Positions 41,292 through 48,969 of a stretch of 64,000 bases of DNA are shown here, piece by piece. Position numbers and translations under genes: made by a program. The notes below the pieces were generated by a model. The model saw only the letters and a list, made by a program, of their open reading frames with translations, had not been told where the DNA came from and did not search any database. The stretch is taken from positions 1-64,000 of the forward strand of contig NZ_LMEW01000036.1 in assembly GCF_001426525.1 (NCBI RefSeq), in the 5' to 3' direction. The DNA comes from Massilia sp. Root133 (GTDB lineage Bacteria > Pseudomonadota > Gammaproteobacteria > Burkholderiales > Burkholderiaceae_D). The first letter of the stretch is position 1, and every line of letters starts with the position of its first letter.

Positions 41292-41906
41292 ATGAGAAAA
41301 CTGACCGTTGCGATCCTGTTCGCGCTGGGCCTGCACGGTAGTGCGATGGCGGGCCTCGCGGAGGGCGCCAATGCCTACAATGCCCGCAACTATGCGCTGG
41401 CCCTGAAGGAAATCACACCGCTTGCCAAGGCCGGCAACGCGGACGCGGAGCATTTGCTGGGCCTGATGTACTACATGGGCCGCGGCGTGCCGCGCGACTA
41501 CAAGCAGGCGTTCGCCTGGCACTACAAGGCGGCCGTGCAGGGCAAGGCCGACGCGCAATACGTGATCGGCGCCATGTACTACACGGGCAATGCCGTGCCC
41601 CAGGACCAGAAACTGGCCGTGCAGTGGTTCCGCAAGGCCGCCGAGCAGGGCCATCCGGACGCCCAGCACGCGCTCGCCCTGATGTACCGCTACCACGTGG
41701 CGGGCATGCCGCAAGACCTCGTCATCGCGTACATGCTGTGCAACCTGGCGGCCGCCAACGGCCACCGCAATGCCATCGAGCAGCGCGCTTCGCTCGTCAA
41801 GCAGATGAGCCAGGAACAGATCGACGAAGCGCAATCGATGTCGCGCAACTGGAAACCGGGCACGCCGCTGCCGACGCAATCGCACACGGGCAGCGGCGGT
41901 TCCTGA
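41292..41906 (+). CDS. Sel1-like repeat protein
   Basis: A 204-residue protein with a signal peptide (cleavage near AMAGLA). It contains Sel1/TPR-like repeats: LLGLMYYMGRGVPRDYKQAF, VIGAMYYTGNAVPQDQKLAV and ALALMYRYHVAGMPQDLVIA, each ending in an alanine-rich helix. Such repeats mediate protein-protein contacts in the periplasm. It lies 62 bp after the DUF2807 gene and may be co-transcribed. Confidence 0.85.
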   Translation: MRKLTVAILFALGLHGSAMAGLAEGANAYNARNYALALKEITPLAKAGNADAEHLLGLMYYMGRGVPRDYKQAFAWHYKAAVQGKADAQYVIGAMYYTGNAVPQDQKLAVQWFRKAAEQGHPDAQHALALMYRYHVAGMPQDLVIAYMLCNLAAANGHRNAIEQRASLVKQMSQEQIDEAQSMSRNWKPGTPLPTQSHTGSGGS

Positions 41907-42075
41907 ACAGTTTTGTTACCTTCAAATGTAAGGACGATGCCGACGCTGGTATGGGGCGTCGTCCTACGCGCGCATGGCCAAACCTTGGTGTCCCGCTCGC
42001 CTTTGCGGGACTACGATGAGAACCCCTCAAGCAGTTTTCACGAGCTGTACGACAACGCATCCATTGGAGGCAATC

Positions 42076-42402
42076 ATGGCAAACCAAGGCAATAATCAGG
42101 GCGGCAACAAGGGCAACAACCAGAGCGGCGATACCAGCAACCGCGGTTTCGCATCGATGGACCCGCAGAAGCAGCGCGAAATCGCCTCGGAAGGCGGCAA
42201 GGCTGCGCACGCCTCGGGCAACGCCCACGAGTTCACGTCGGAAGAGGCACGCCGTGCCGGCTCGATGAGCCACAAGAACGACGGCGGCAGCCAGCAGAGC
42301 CAGGGTGGCGGCAGCCAGCAAAGCGGTAACAGCACCCGCGGCGGCACGCCCGAGCAGCACGCCAAGGCCGGCTCGCAGAGCCACAAGAATGACAAGAAGT
42401 AA
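42076..42402 (+). CDS. KGG-domain stress-induced protein
   Basis: A 108-residue, Gly/Asn/Gln/Ser-rich hydrophilic protein without hydrophobic core. GFASMDPQKQREIASEGGKAAH is the KGG motif of YciG/GsiB-like stress proteins, followed by a degenerate repeat (FTSEEARRAGSMSHKN and TPEQHAKAGSQSHKN). The translation start context GGAGGCAATCATG is almost identical to that of the small gene at 37148. Probably a desiccation or general-stress protein. Confidence 0.82.
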   Translation: MANQGNNQGGNKGNNQSGDTSNRGFASMDPQKQREIASEGGKAAHASGNAHEFTSEEARRAGSMSHKNDGGSQQSQGGGSQQSGNSTRGGTPEQHAKAGSQSHKNDKK

Positions 42403-42500
42403 TGTGATGCGCTGAACGCCGCAGGCAGGCCGCGTGCGCCGGCGCCGCCGGCGAGTTCGCATGCTGCCTGGCCGTTCTATATCGCACACACAATGTTCAC

Positions 42501-42532
42501 GACACCGCCAGCCCTTCGAGGCTGGCGGTGTC
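42501..42532. terminator. Strong hairpin downstream of the KGG gene
   Basis: GACACCGCCAGCC and GGCTGGCGGTGTC form a perfect 13-bp stem with a 6-nt loop. Only three T follow, so termination strength is uncertain. Confidence 0.55.
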
Positions 42533-42602
42533 GTTTCATGCGTCCGTCCGGCTACTACACGATCTGTGAGTCGAGCAGTAAATTTACTACATTCTTCCAT
42601 TA

Positions 42603-42624
42603 AATGAGCAGTTTCTTGCTCATT
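42603..42624. promoter_or_regulatory. Inverted repeat upstream of the quinone oxidoreductase gene
   Basis: AATGAGCA and TGCTCATT are perfect 8-bp arms around a 6-bp centre, and the half-word TTGCTCAT recurs near 42690 next to the gene. Candidate operator. Confidence 0.4.
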
Positions 42625-42714
42625 GTTAGCGATAGCAGCCATTTTCTGGCGCGGCATGCTTGGGTGATCGGGTCCGATGGGGTACCATTGCTCATCATTT
42701 AACTAGGTTATGCC

Positions 42715-43701
42715 ATGCGTGCAATAGAAATCGTCCAACCCGGTGGGCCCGAGGTGCTTCAGCCTTGCGAGCGCCCCATGCCCGAGCTGAAGCCGGGTGA
42801 AATCCTCATCCGCGTCCACGCGGCCGGCGTCAACCGGCCCGACGTGTTCCAGCGGCTGGGCCAGTATCCCGTGCCGCCCGGCGCGTCCGACCTGCCCGGC
42901 CTCGAAGTGGCCGGCGAGATCGTCGACGGCGACCTGTCCGGCAGCGGGTTCGAGAAAGGCGACCTCGTCTGCGCCCTCGTGCAGGGCGGCGGCTATGCCG
43001 AGTACTGCGCGGCGCCGCTGGCGCAATGCCTGCCGGTGCCGCAAGGCTTGAGCGCACTCGAGGCGGCCGCGCTGCCGGAGACGTTCTTCACCGTGTGGAG
43101 CAACGTGTTCCAGCGCGGCGCGCTGGGCGAAGGGGAGACCCTGCTCGTCCAGGGCGGCAGCTCCGGTATCGGTACCACGGCGATCCAGCTGGCGAAGGCG
43201 CTGGGCCACCGCGTGTTCGCGACGGCGGGCAGCGCCGACAAATGCCGCGCGTGCGAGGACCTGGGCGCCGAGCGGGCGATCAACTACAAGACCGAGGACT
43301 TCGCGCCCATCGTCAAGGAACTGACGGGCGGGAAGGGCGTCGACGTCGTGCTCGACATGGTGGGCGGCGACTACGTGGCGCGCGAGGTGTCATGCCTGGC
43401 GGACGACGGCCGCATCGTCATCATCGCCCTGCTGGGCGGGGCGAAGGCGAACGTCGACCTGGGCCAGGTGCTGCGTCGCCGCCTGACGATCACGGGTTCC
43501 ACCTTGCGTCCGCGCCCGGTCGCGTTCAAGGCGCGGATCGCGCGCGAACTGCGCGAGCGCGTGTGGCCGCTGCTGGCGGCCGGCCAGATCAAGCCCGTCA
43601 TCTACAAGACGTTCCCGCTCGAGGAAGCCGCCGCCGCGCACACGCTGATGGAAAGCAGCGCGCACGTCGGCAAGATCATGCTGCGTGTCGCCGAACACTG
43701 A
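42715..43701 (+). CDS. NAD(P)H quinone oxidoreductase (zinc-free MDR, PIG3 type)
   Basis: A 328-residue medium-chain dehydrogenase/reductase. The GroES-like N-domain includes VHAAGVNRPDVFQR and GLEVAGEI. The cofactor domain has VQGGSSGIGTTAIQLAKALGHRVFAT, the Rossmann motif, and the downstream GSTLRPRP typical of the PIG3/Qor subgroup. Catalytic zinc ligands are absent, as normal here. Reduction of quinones or enones with NADPH is likely. Confidence 0.92.
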   Translation: MRAIEIVQPGGPEVLQPCERPMPELKPGEILIRVHAAGVNRPDVFQRLGQYPVPPGASDLPGLEVAGEIVDGDLSGSGFEKGDLVCALVQGGGYAEYCAAPLAQCLPVPQGLSALEAAALPETFFTVWSNVFQRGALGEGETLLVQGGSSGIGTTAIQLAKALGHRVFATAGSADKCRACEDLGAERAINYKTEDFAPIVKELTGGKGVDVVLDMVGGDYVAREVSCLADDGRIVIIALLGGAKANVDLGQVLRRRLTITGSTLRPRPVAFKARIARELRERVWPLLAAGQIKPVIYKTFPLEEAAAAHTLMESSAHVGKIMLRVAEH

Positions 43702-43744
43702 TAAGACAATGAATAATCGACTGAACAACCATGCCCGGCCCGGT

Positions 43745-43773
43745 TTGACCGGCTTTTCAACGCCCGTTACAAT
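43745..43773 (+). promoter_or_regulatory. Sigma-70 promoter of tpiA
   Basis: TTGACC (43745-43750) and TACAAT (43768-43773) are separated by exactly 17 bp, about 28 bp ahead of the tpiA start. The -10 box lies inside the perfect hairpin CCCGTTA-CAA-TAACGGG. Confidence 0.7.
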
Positions 43774-43800
43774 AACGGGTTATTTGACCGTGAGGTTGTA

Positions 43801-44547
43801 ATGCGTGCCAAGCTCATCGTAGGCAACTGGAAGATGAATGGCAGCCGCGCGGCCAATGAAGCTTTGCTGAAGGGGATCGTCGCCGGCCTCGACAATGCGC
43901 GTGCAGTGTGCGCTGTCTGCGTGCCGACACCATTCCTGCAGCAGTGCGAAGACGTGCTGACCGGTACGCCGGTCGCCTGGGGTGCGCAGGACGTGTCGAT
44001 GCACGCGTTCGGCGCGTACACCGGCGAAGTGTGCGCGAAGATGCTGACCGAGTTCGGTTGCCGCTACGTGATCGTCGGCCATTCCGAGCGCCGCGCCTAC
44101 CACCGCGAAGACAGCGCGCTGGTGGCGAAGAAGGCGCAGGCGGTACTGGCCGAAGGGATGACCCCGATCGTGTGCGTCGGCGAAACGCTGGAGCAGCGCG
44201 AGGCGGGCGAGACGGCGCAGGTGGTCGGCGCCCAGCTCGACGCGGTGCTGGAAGCGCTCGACGCGGCATCGGTGGGAAGAATCGTCGTGGCCTATGAGCC
44301 CGTGTGGGCCATCGGCTCCGGCAGGAACGCGACGCCGGCGATGGCGCAGGAAGTGCATGCGCAATTGCGCGCGCAACTGAAGGCGCGCAACGCGGAAGCG
44401 GCGGAAGTCGTGCCGATCCTGTACGGCGGCAGCATGAAGCCGGAGAATGCGAAGGAACTGCTGTCCCAGCCGGATATCGATGGCGGGCTGATCGGCGGCG
44501 CGGCCTTGAAGGCGGAAGATTTTCTTGCCATCATACACGCCGCCTGA
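43801..44547 (+). CDS. tpiA: Triosephosphate isomerase
   Basis: Glycolytic TIM-barrel enzyme of 248 residues that interconverts dihydroxyacetone phosphate and glyceraldehyde 3-phosphate. Catalytic residues are K11 in GNWKMNG, the His in VIVGHSERR and the Glu in VAYEPVWAIG (loop 6 follows). The YGGSMKPENA phosphate-binding loop is present. Heads the tpiA - secG - tRNA-Leu - nuo order common in this group. Confidence 0.98.
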   Translation: MRAKLIVGNWKMNGSRAANEALLKGIVAGLDNARAVCAVCVPTPFLQQCEDVLTGTPVAWGAQDVSMHAFGAYTGEVCAKMLTEFGCRYVIVGHSERRAYHREDSALVAKKAQAVLAEGMTPIVCVGETLEQREAGETAQVVGAQLDAVLEALDAASVGRIVVAYEPVWAIGSGRNATPAMAQEVHAQLRAQLKARNAEAAEVVPILYGGSMKPENAKELLSQPDIDGGLIGGAALKAEDFLAIIHAA

Positions 44548-44590
44548 ATAGTGCCGGGTTGGAAATTCCATCCGGGCGATGAAGCAAAAA

Positions 44591-44689
44591 CGTCGTTCCC
44601 GCCCTGGCCGGTCGCCTTGGCGGGAACCCAAGTTTCGGGCGCTGCCACGATGCTTGGAAAATTGGGTCCCAGCCTTCGCAGGGACGACG
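44591..44689. repeat. Double-hairpin palindromic intergenic repeat, copy C
   Basis: It opens CGTCGTTCCCGCC with complementary GGCGGGAACCCAA and closes TTGGGTCCCAGCC with GCAGGGACGACG. Same organisation as the copies at 5465 and 22011. Lies between tpiA and secG. Confidence 0.8.
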
Positions 44690-44737
44690 TGGTGCAAAGT
44701 TTTTGCAAACGTAGTCAACCTTGGAATGGAATAAACA

Positions 44738-45178
44738 ATGAACGTGTTGTTCAATCTGATCGTCGTCGTACAGGTCATCTCCGCGCTGGCCATCATCGGT
44801 CTCGTGCTCGTCCAGCACGGCAAGGGTGCGGACATGGGCGCCGCCTTCGGTTCCGGCGCGTCCGGCAGCCTGTTCGGCGCCAGCGGTTCGTCGAACTTCC
44901 TGTCGAAATCGACGGCCGTCGCCGCCGCGATCTTCTTCGCGTCGACGCTGGGCCTGGCGTACTTCGGCACCAACCGTCCGCACGCGAGTGTCGGCGGCGG
45001 CGTGATGGAACGCGTGACGGTCCCGGCCGCCAAGGTTCCTGCCGGCGCAGGCGATGCCGTCCCGACGACCGCGCCGGCTCCGGCACCTGCTGCACCTGCA
45101 CCGTCGGCCACGCAAGACGTGCCGGCGCCTGCACCGGCAGCCGCACCGGCTGCTCCGGCACCCGCGCCTGTCAAGTAA
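44738..45178 (+). CDS. secG: Preprotein translocase subunit SecG
   Basis: A 146-residue membrane protein of the SecYEG channel. Two transmembrane helices lie at about 3-24 and 58-75, with the conserved VLVQHGKGADMGAAFGSGAS loop between them. The alanine/proline-rich C-terminal tail is common in betaproteobacterial SecG. It precedes tRNA-Leu, as often in this group. Confidence 0.95.
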   Translation: MNVLFNLIVVVQVISALAIIGLVLVQHGKGADMGAAFGSGASGSLFGASGSSNFLSKSTAVAAAIFFASTLGLAYFGTNRPHASVGGGVMERVTVPAAKVPAGAGDAVPTTAPAPAPAAPAPSATQDVPAPAPAAAPAAPAPAPVK

Positions 45179-45347
45179 TTTTGCGGCGCGGCCACTTCCT
45201 GCAAGCGCGAGCAGGGTGGTGTAACATTCTGCGGGCTTCGGTCCGCCAGCGCCGGCGACCGGACTCTCGACTCGGTTCGCCGTAAACACGGGTTTTAAAA
45301 AAGTTGAGAAAAAGAGTATTTTTTCTTGGTTTAGCGCAATTTGAGCA

Positions 45348-45377
45348 TTGAAAAATGCTGCTAAGTCAGAGTAGAAT
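45348..45377 (+). promoter_or_regulatory. Candidate promoter of tRNA-Leu
   Basis: TTGAAA (45348-45353) and TAGAAT (45372-45377) are 18 bp apart and end 11 bp before the tRNA. Confidence 0.6.
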
Positions 45378-45388
45378 ACTGGTCTCCA

Positions 45389-45473
45389 GCCGACGTGGTG
45401 AAATTGGTAGACACGCTATCTTGAGGGGGTAGTGGCGCAAGCTGTGCGAGTTCGAGTCTCGCCGTCGGCACCA
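45389..45473 (+). tRNA. tRNA-Leu (anticodon GAG)
   Basis: An 85-nt class II tRNA with encoded CCA. The acceptor stem GCCGACG pairs with CGTCGGC. The anticodon loop TTGAGGG holds GAG, reading CUC and CUU. A long variable arm (GTGGCGCAAGCTGTGC region) and GTTCGAGTC T-loop are present. Confidence 0.96.
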
Positions 45474-45482
45474 AGATACAAG

Positions 45483-45535
45483 AAGCCAGCTAGGGCGCAT
45501 GAGCTTCCGCTCGTTAGCACTAGCTGGCTTTTTTA
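45483..45535 (+). terminator. Intrinsic terminator after tRNA-Leu
   Basis: AAGCCAGCTAG (45483-45493) and CTAGCTGGCTT (45520-45530) form an 11-bp stem with a long loop, followed by TTTT. Confidence 0.8.
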
Positions 45536-45718
45536 CGAGGATCTGTCGGAGGCTTTGAAGAACCGTCCCCTGCGGCGGCCCTTCTGGCCCGAGAAGCCCG
45601 GTCGTACGAACGTGCGGCGAGCCTCGAAGGTCGGGATCGGCAACGCGGAACAGGTGATTGAGAGTCTCCAGTCGTACGATCCTGGTGTAGGCCAATAGCC
45701 AGGATTGCGCGATGCGGT
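45536..45718. other. Unassigned stretch between tRNA-Leu terminator and nuoA
   Basis: GC-rich and partly codon-like sequence of about 180 bp. No start, domain or homologue was recognised on either strand and no good promoter was seen. It may be a decayed gene fragment or a long nuo leader. Confidence 0.4.
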
Positions 45719-45742
45719 ACTGCAGCCCCTGCAGTGTTTTTT
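45719..45742 (+). terminator. Terminator-like hairpin just upstream of nuoA
   Basis: ACTGCAG and CTGCAGT form a 7-bp stem with a CCC loop, followed by G and six T. It lies 28 bp before the nuoA start, too close to be a simple end of an upstream unit, so attenuation of the nuo operon is possible. Confidence 0.55.
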
Positions 45743-45770
45743 CAACCGATCGTTCAACTAAGGCTTCATC

Positions 45771-46130
45771 GTGAACCTCGAGAACTACTTCCCCGTCTTA
45801 CTCTTCATCGTGATCGGCACCGTCGTCGGCGTCGCATCGCAGGTGTTGGGCCGTGTCGTCGGTCCGCATCGTCCCGACCCCGCCAAGCTCTCTCCGTATG
45901 AATGCGGCTTCGAAGCCTTCGAAGACGCGCGCATGAAGTTCGACGTCCGGTACTACCTGGTCGCGATCCTGTTTATTTTGTTTGATCTGGAAACGGCATT
46001 CTTCTTCCCTTGGGGCGTTTCGATGCGCGACCTGGGCCTGCCTGGATTCCTCACGATGATGGTGTTCATCGTCGAATTCATCGTCGGGTTCTGGTACATC
46101 TGGAAGAAAGGTGCCCTTGATTGGGAATAA
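45771..46130 (+). CDS. nuoA: NADH-quinone oxidoreductase subunit A
   Basis: A 119-residue membrane subunit of complex I with three transmembrane helices. GTG start (MNLENYFPVLLF). The loop YECGFEAFEDARMKFDVRYY, near the quinone site, is conserved. First gene of a complete nuoA-N operon. Confidence 0.97.
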   Translation: MNLENYFPVLLFIVIGTVVGVASQVLGRVVGPHRPDPAKLSPYECGFEAFEDARMKFDVRYYLVAILFILFDLETAFFFPWGVSMRDLGLPGFLTMMVFIVEFIVGFWYIWKKGALDWE

Positions 46131-46133
46131 GCC

Positions 46134-46610
46134 ATGGCTATTGAAGGCGTTTTAAACGAAGGTTTTGTCACTACCACAGCCGACAAACTGATCAACTGGG
46201 CGCGTACCGGGTCGATGTGGCCCATGACGTTCGGCCTGGCATGCTGTGCGGTCGAGATGATGCACGCGGGTGCCGCGCGCTATGACCTCGACCGTTTCGG
46301 CGTTGTGTTCCGCCCGTCGCCGCGCCAGTCCGACGTGATGATCGTGGCCGGTACCCTGTGCAACAAGATGGCACCTGCGCTGCGCAAGGTGTACGACCAG
46401 ATGGCCGAGCCGCGCTGGGTCATCTCGATGGGTTCGTGCGCCAACGGCGGCGGCTACTACCACTACTCGTACTCCGTCGTGCGCGGCTGCGACCGCATCG
46501 TGCCGGTCGACGTCTACGTCCCGGGCTGCCCGCCGACCGCCGAGGCCCTGTTGTACGGCATCATCCAGCTCCAGAATAAGATCCAGCGCACCAATACCAT
46601 CGCGCGATAA
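46134..46610 (+). CDS. nuoB: NADH-quinone oxidoreductase subunit B
   Basis: A 158-residue subunit that carries cluster N2, the last Fe-S centre before quinone. Ligands are the tandem C37-C38 (GLACCAVEMM), C102 (GSCANGGGYYH) and C132 (PGCPPTAEA). Starts 3 bp after nuoA. Confidence 0.98.
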   Translation: MAIEGVLNEGFVTTTADKLINWARTGSMWPMTFGLACCAVEMMHAGAARYDLDRFGVVFRPSPRQSDVMIVAGTLCNKMAPALRKVYDQMAEPRWVISMGSCANGGGYYHYSYSVVRGCDRIVPVDVYVPGCPPTAEALLYGIIQLQNKIQRTNTIAR

Positions 46611-46628
46611 TCCAAGCCGGTTTCAACC

Positions 46629-47222
46629 ATGACGACAAAAATCGAAGCCCTCGAACTCGCCCTGAAGAATGCTCTGGGCGAGGGCGCTGCCATTACCGTG
46701 GCGCTGGGCGAAGTAACGGTAGTGGTGAAGGCCAGTGACTACCTGGCCTCCATGCAAAAGCTGCGCGACGATCCCGCGCTGCGTTTCCAGGAACTCGTCG
46801 ACCTGTGCGGCGTCGACTACCAGTCCTACGGCGAAGGCACGTGGGACGGTTTGCGTTTCGCGGTCGTGTCGCACCTGCTGTCGATCGAGCACAACTGGCG
46901 TGTGCGCGTCCGCGTGTTCTGCCCGGACGACGACATGCCGCTGGTCGACTCCGTCACGAGCGTCTGGCGCAACGCCAACTGGTTCGAGCGTGAAGCGTTC
47001 GACCTGTTCGGCATCCTGTTCGAGGGCCACGGCGACCTGCGCCGCATCCTCACCGACTACGGCTTCATCGGCCACCCGTTCCGCAAGGACTTCCCGATCT
47101 CGGGCTATGTCGAGATGCGTTACGACCCCGAGCAGAAACGCGTGATCTACCAACCCGTGACGATCGAGCCGCGCGAGAACATTCCGCGTGTGATCCGCGA
47201 AGAAACCTACGGGATGAAATAA
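46629..47222 (+). CDS. nuoC: NADH-quinone oxidoreductase subunit C
   Basis: A 197-residue peripheral-arm subunit of the 30-kDa family. The signature ERE-x-FDxxGI-x-F-x-GHPDLRRIL appears as EREAFDLFGILFEGHGDLRR, followed by GHPFRKDFP. Separate from nuoD, unlike the enterobacterial nuoCD fusion. Shares one base with nuoD (TAATG). Confidence 0.97.
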   Translation: MTTKIEALELALKNALGEGAAITVALGEVTVVVKASDYLASMQKLRDDPALRFQELVDLCGVDYQSYGEGTWDGLRFAVVSHLLSIEHNWRVRVRVFCPDDDMPLVDSVTSVWRNANWFEREAFDLFGILFEGHGDLRRILTDYGFIGHPFRKDFPISGYVEMRYDPEQKRVIYQPVTIEPRENIPRVIREETYGMK

Positions 47223-48475
47223 TGGCTGAGCTTAAGAATTACACCCTGAACTTTGGTCCGCAGCACCCGGCAGCGCACGGCGTGCTGCGTCTCGTGCTGG
47301 AACTGGACGGCGAGGTCATCCAGCGCGCCGACCCGCACATCGGCCTGCTGCACCGCGGCACCGAGAAGCTGGCCGAGACCCGCACCTACCTGCAGTCGGT
47401 GCCGTACATGGACCGCCTCGACTACGTCTCGATGATGTGCAACGAGCACGGCTACGTGCTGGCCATCGAGAAGCTGCTGGGCATCGACGTCCCGATCCGT
47501 GCGCAGTACATCCGCACGATGTTCGACGAGATCACCCGTATCCTGAACCACCTGATGTGGCTGGGCGCGCACGCGCTGGACATCGGTGCGATGGGCCCGT
47601 TCCTGTACGCGTTCCGCGACCGCGAAGACCTGTTCGACGTGTATGAAGCCGTGTCGGGCGCGCGCATGCACGCGGCCTACTACCGCCCGGGCGGCGTGTA
47701 CCGCGACCTGCCGGACGTGATGCCGAAGCACCGCGAATCGCCGCTGCGCAGCAAGAAGGCCATCGACGAGCTGAACGAGACGCGCCACGGTTCCGTGCTG
47801 GACTTCATCGAGTCGTTCACGAAGCGCTTCGACGGCTATGTCGACGAATACGAGACCCTGCTGACCGACAACCGTATCTGGAAACAGCGTACCGTCGGCA
47901 TCGGCGTGGTGACGCCGGAAGACGCGATGGGCATGGGCTTCTCGGGCCCGATGCTGCGCGGTTCGGGCATCGCCTGGGACCTGCGCAAGCTCCAGCCGTA
48001 CGCCGCCTACGACAAGGTCGAATTCGACGTCCCGGTCGGCACCAATGGCGACTCGTACGACCGCTATCTGGTCCGCATCGAGGAAATGCGCCAGGCCAAC
48101 CGCATCATCAAGCAGTGCGTCGCCTGGCTGAAGGCGAACCCGGGCCCGGTGATGACGAACAACCACAAGGTCGCCCCGCCGTCGCGCGTGGACATGAAGA
48201 CCAACATGGAATCGCTGATCCACCACTTCAAGCTGTTCACCGAAGGCTTCCACGTCCCGCCGGGCGAAGCCTACGCAGCGGTCGAACATCCGAAGGGCGA
48301 GTTCGGCATTTATATCGTCTCGGACGGCGCCAACAAGCCGTACCGCCTGAAGATCCGCACCCCGGACTATGTCCACCTGCAATCGCTCGATGAAATGGCG
48401 CGCGGTCACATGATCGCCGACGCCGTCACCATCATCGGTACGCAGGACATCGTGTTCGGCTCGATCGACCGATAA
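47222..48475 (+). CDS. nuoD: NADH-quinone oxidoreductase subunit D
   Basis: A 417-residue subunit of the 49-kDa, hydrogenase-like family that forms the quinone pocket with NuoB. The N-terminus NFGPQHPAAHGVLRLVLELDGE and the HIGLLHRGTEK motif are conserved, as is the C-terminal QDIVFGSIDR. Full length. Confidence 0.98.
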   Translation: MAELKNYTLNFGPQHPAAHGVLRLVLELDGEVIQRADPHIGLLHRGTEKLAETRTYLQSVPYMDRLDYVSMMCNEHGYVLAIEKLLGIDVPIRAQYIRTMFDEITRILNHLMWLGAHALDIGAMGPFLYAFRDREDLFDVYEAVSGARMHAAYYRPGGVYRDLPDVMPKHRESPLRSKKAIDELNETRHGSVLDFIESFTKRFDGYVDEYETLLTDNRIWKQRTVGIGVVTPEDAMGMGFSGPMLRGSGIAWDLRKLQPYAAYDKVEFDVPVGTNGDSYDRYLVRIEEMRQANRIIKQCVAWLKANPGPVMTNNHKVAPPSRVDMKTNMESLIHHFKLFTEGFHVPPGEAYAAVEHPKGEFGIYIVSDGANKPYRLKIRTPDYVHLQSLDEMARGHMIADAVTIIGTQDIVFGSIDR

Positions 48476-48492
48476 GAAGGGTAGAAAAGATT

Positions 48493-48969
48493 ATGTTATC
48501 TGAGCAGTGCTTGAAAAAAATCGACCGCGAGTTGGCCAAGTATCCGGCCGACCAGCGCCAGTCGGCCGTGATGGCCGCGCTGGCCCACGCGCAGGTCGAA
48601 AAGGGCTGGCTGTCGCCGGAAACGATGCAGGAAGTGGCCGACTACATCGGCATGCCCGCCATCGCCGTGCAGGAAGTCGCCACCTTCTACAACATGTACA
48701 ACATCAAGCCGGTCGGCAAGCACAAGATCACCGTGTGCACCAACCTGCCGTGCGCCCTGTCGGGCGGCGAGCGTGCCGCCCAGCGCATCAAGGATGCCCT
48801 GGGCATCAATTTCCGCGACACGACCGAAGACGGCCAGTTCACCCTGCTGGAAGGCGAGTGCATGGGCGCCTGCGGCGACGCGCCGGTCATGCTGGTGAAT
48901 AACCACCGCATGTGCTCGTTCATGTCGGACGAGAAGATCGACGCCCTGCTGGAGGAACTGAACAAATGA
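48493..48969 (+). CDS. nuoE: NADH-quinone oxidoreductase subunit E
   Basis: A 158-residue thioredoxin-fold subunit with [2Fe-2S] cluster N1a bound by C82, C87, C123 and C127 (CTNLPC and GECMGAC). The stop overlaps the nuoF start by ATGA. Confidence 0.97.
   Translation: MLSEQCLKKIDRELAKYPADQRQSAVMAALAHAQVEKGWLSPETMQEVADYIGMPAIAVQEVATFYNMYNIKPVGKHKITVCTNLPCALSGGERAAQRIKDALGINFRDTTEDGQFTLLEGECMGACGDAPVMLVNNHRMCSFMSDEKIDALLEELNK

Larger units (their letters stand above)
42403..42714. other. Intergenic region between KGG gene and quinone oxidoreductase
   Basis: Contains a GC-rich palindromic stretch near 42440-42470, the strong hairpin at 42501-42532 and the inverted repeat at 42603-42624. No gene is seen. 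Confidence 0.5.

Noticed and set aside
41926..42017. Possible fourth copy of the double-hairpin repeat
   Set aside because: The right half resembles it (TTGGTGTCCCGC and GCGGGACTACG) but the left half differs too much for a firm call.
45432..45698. Plus-strand open frame starting inside tRNA-Leu
   Set aside because: It begins within the tRNA, crosses a terminator and has no recognisable protein features.
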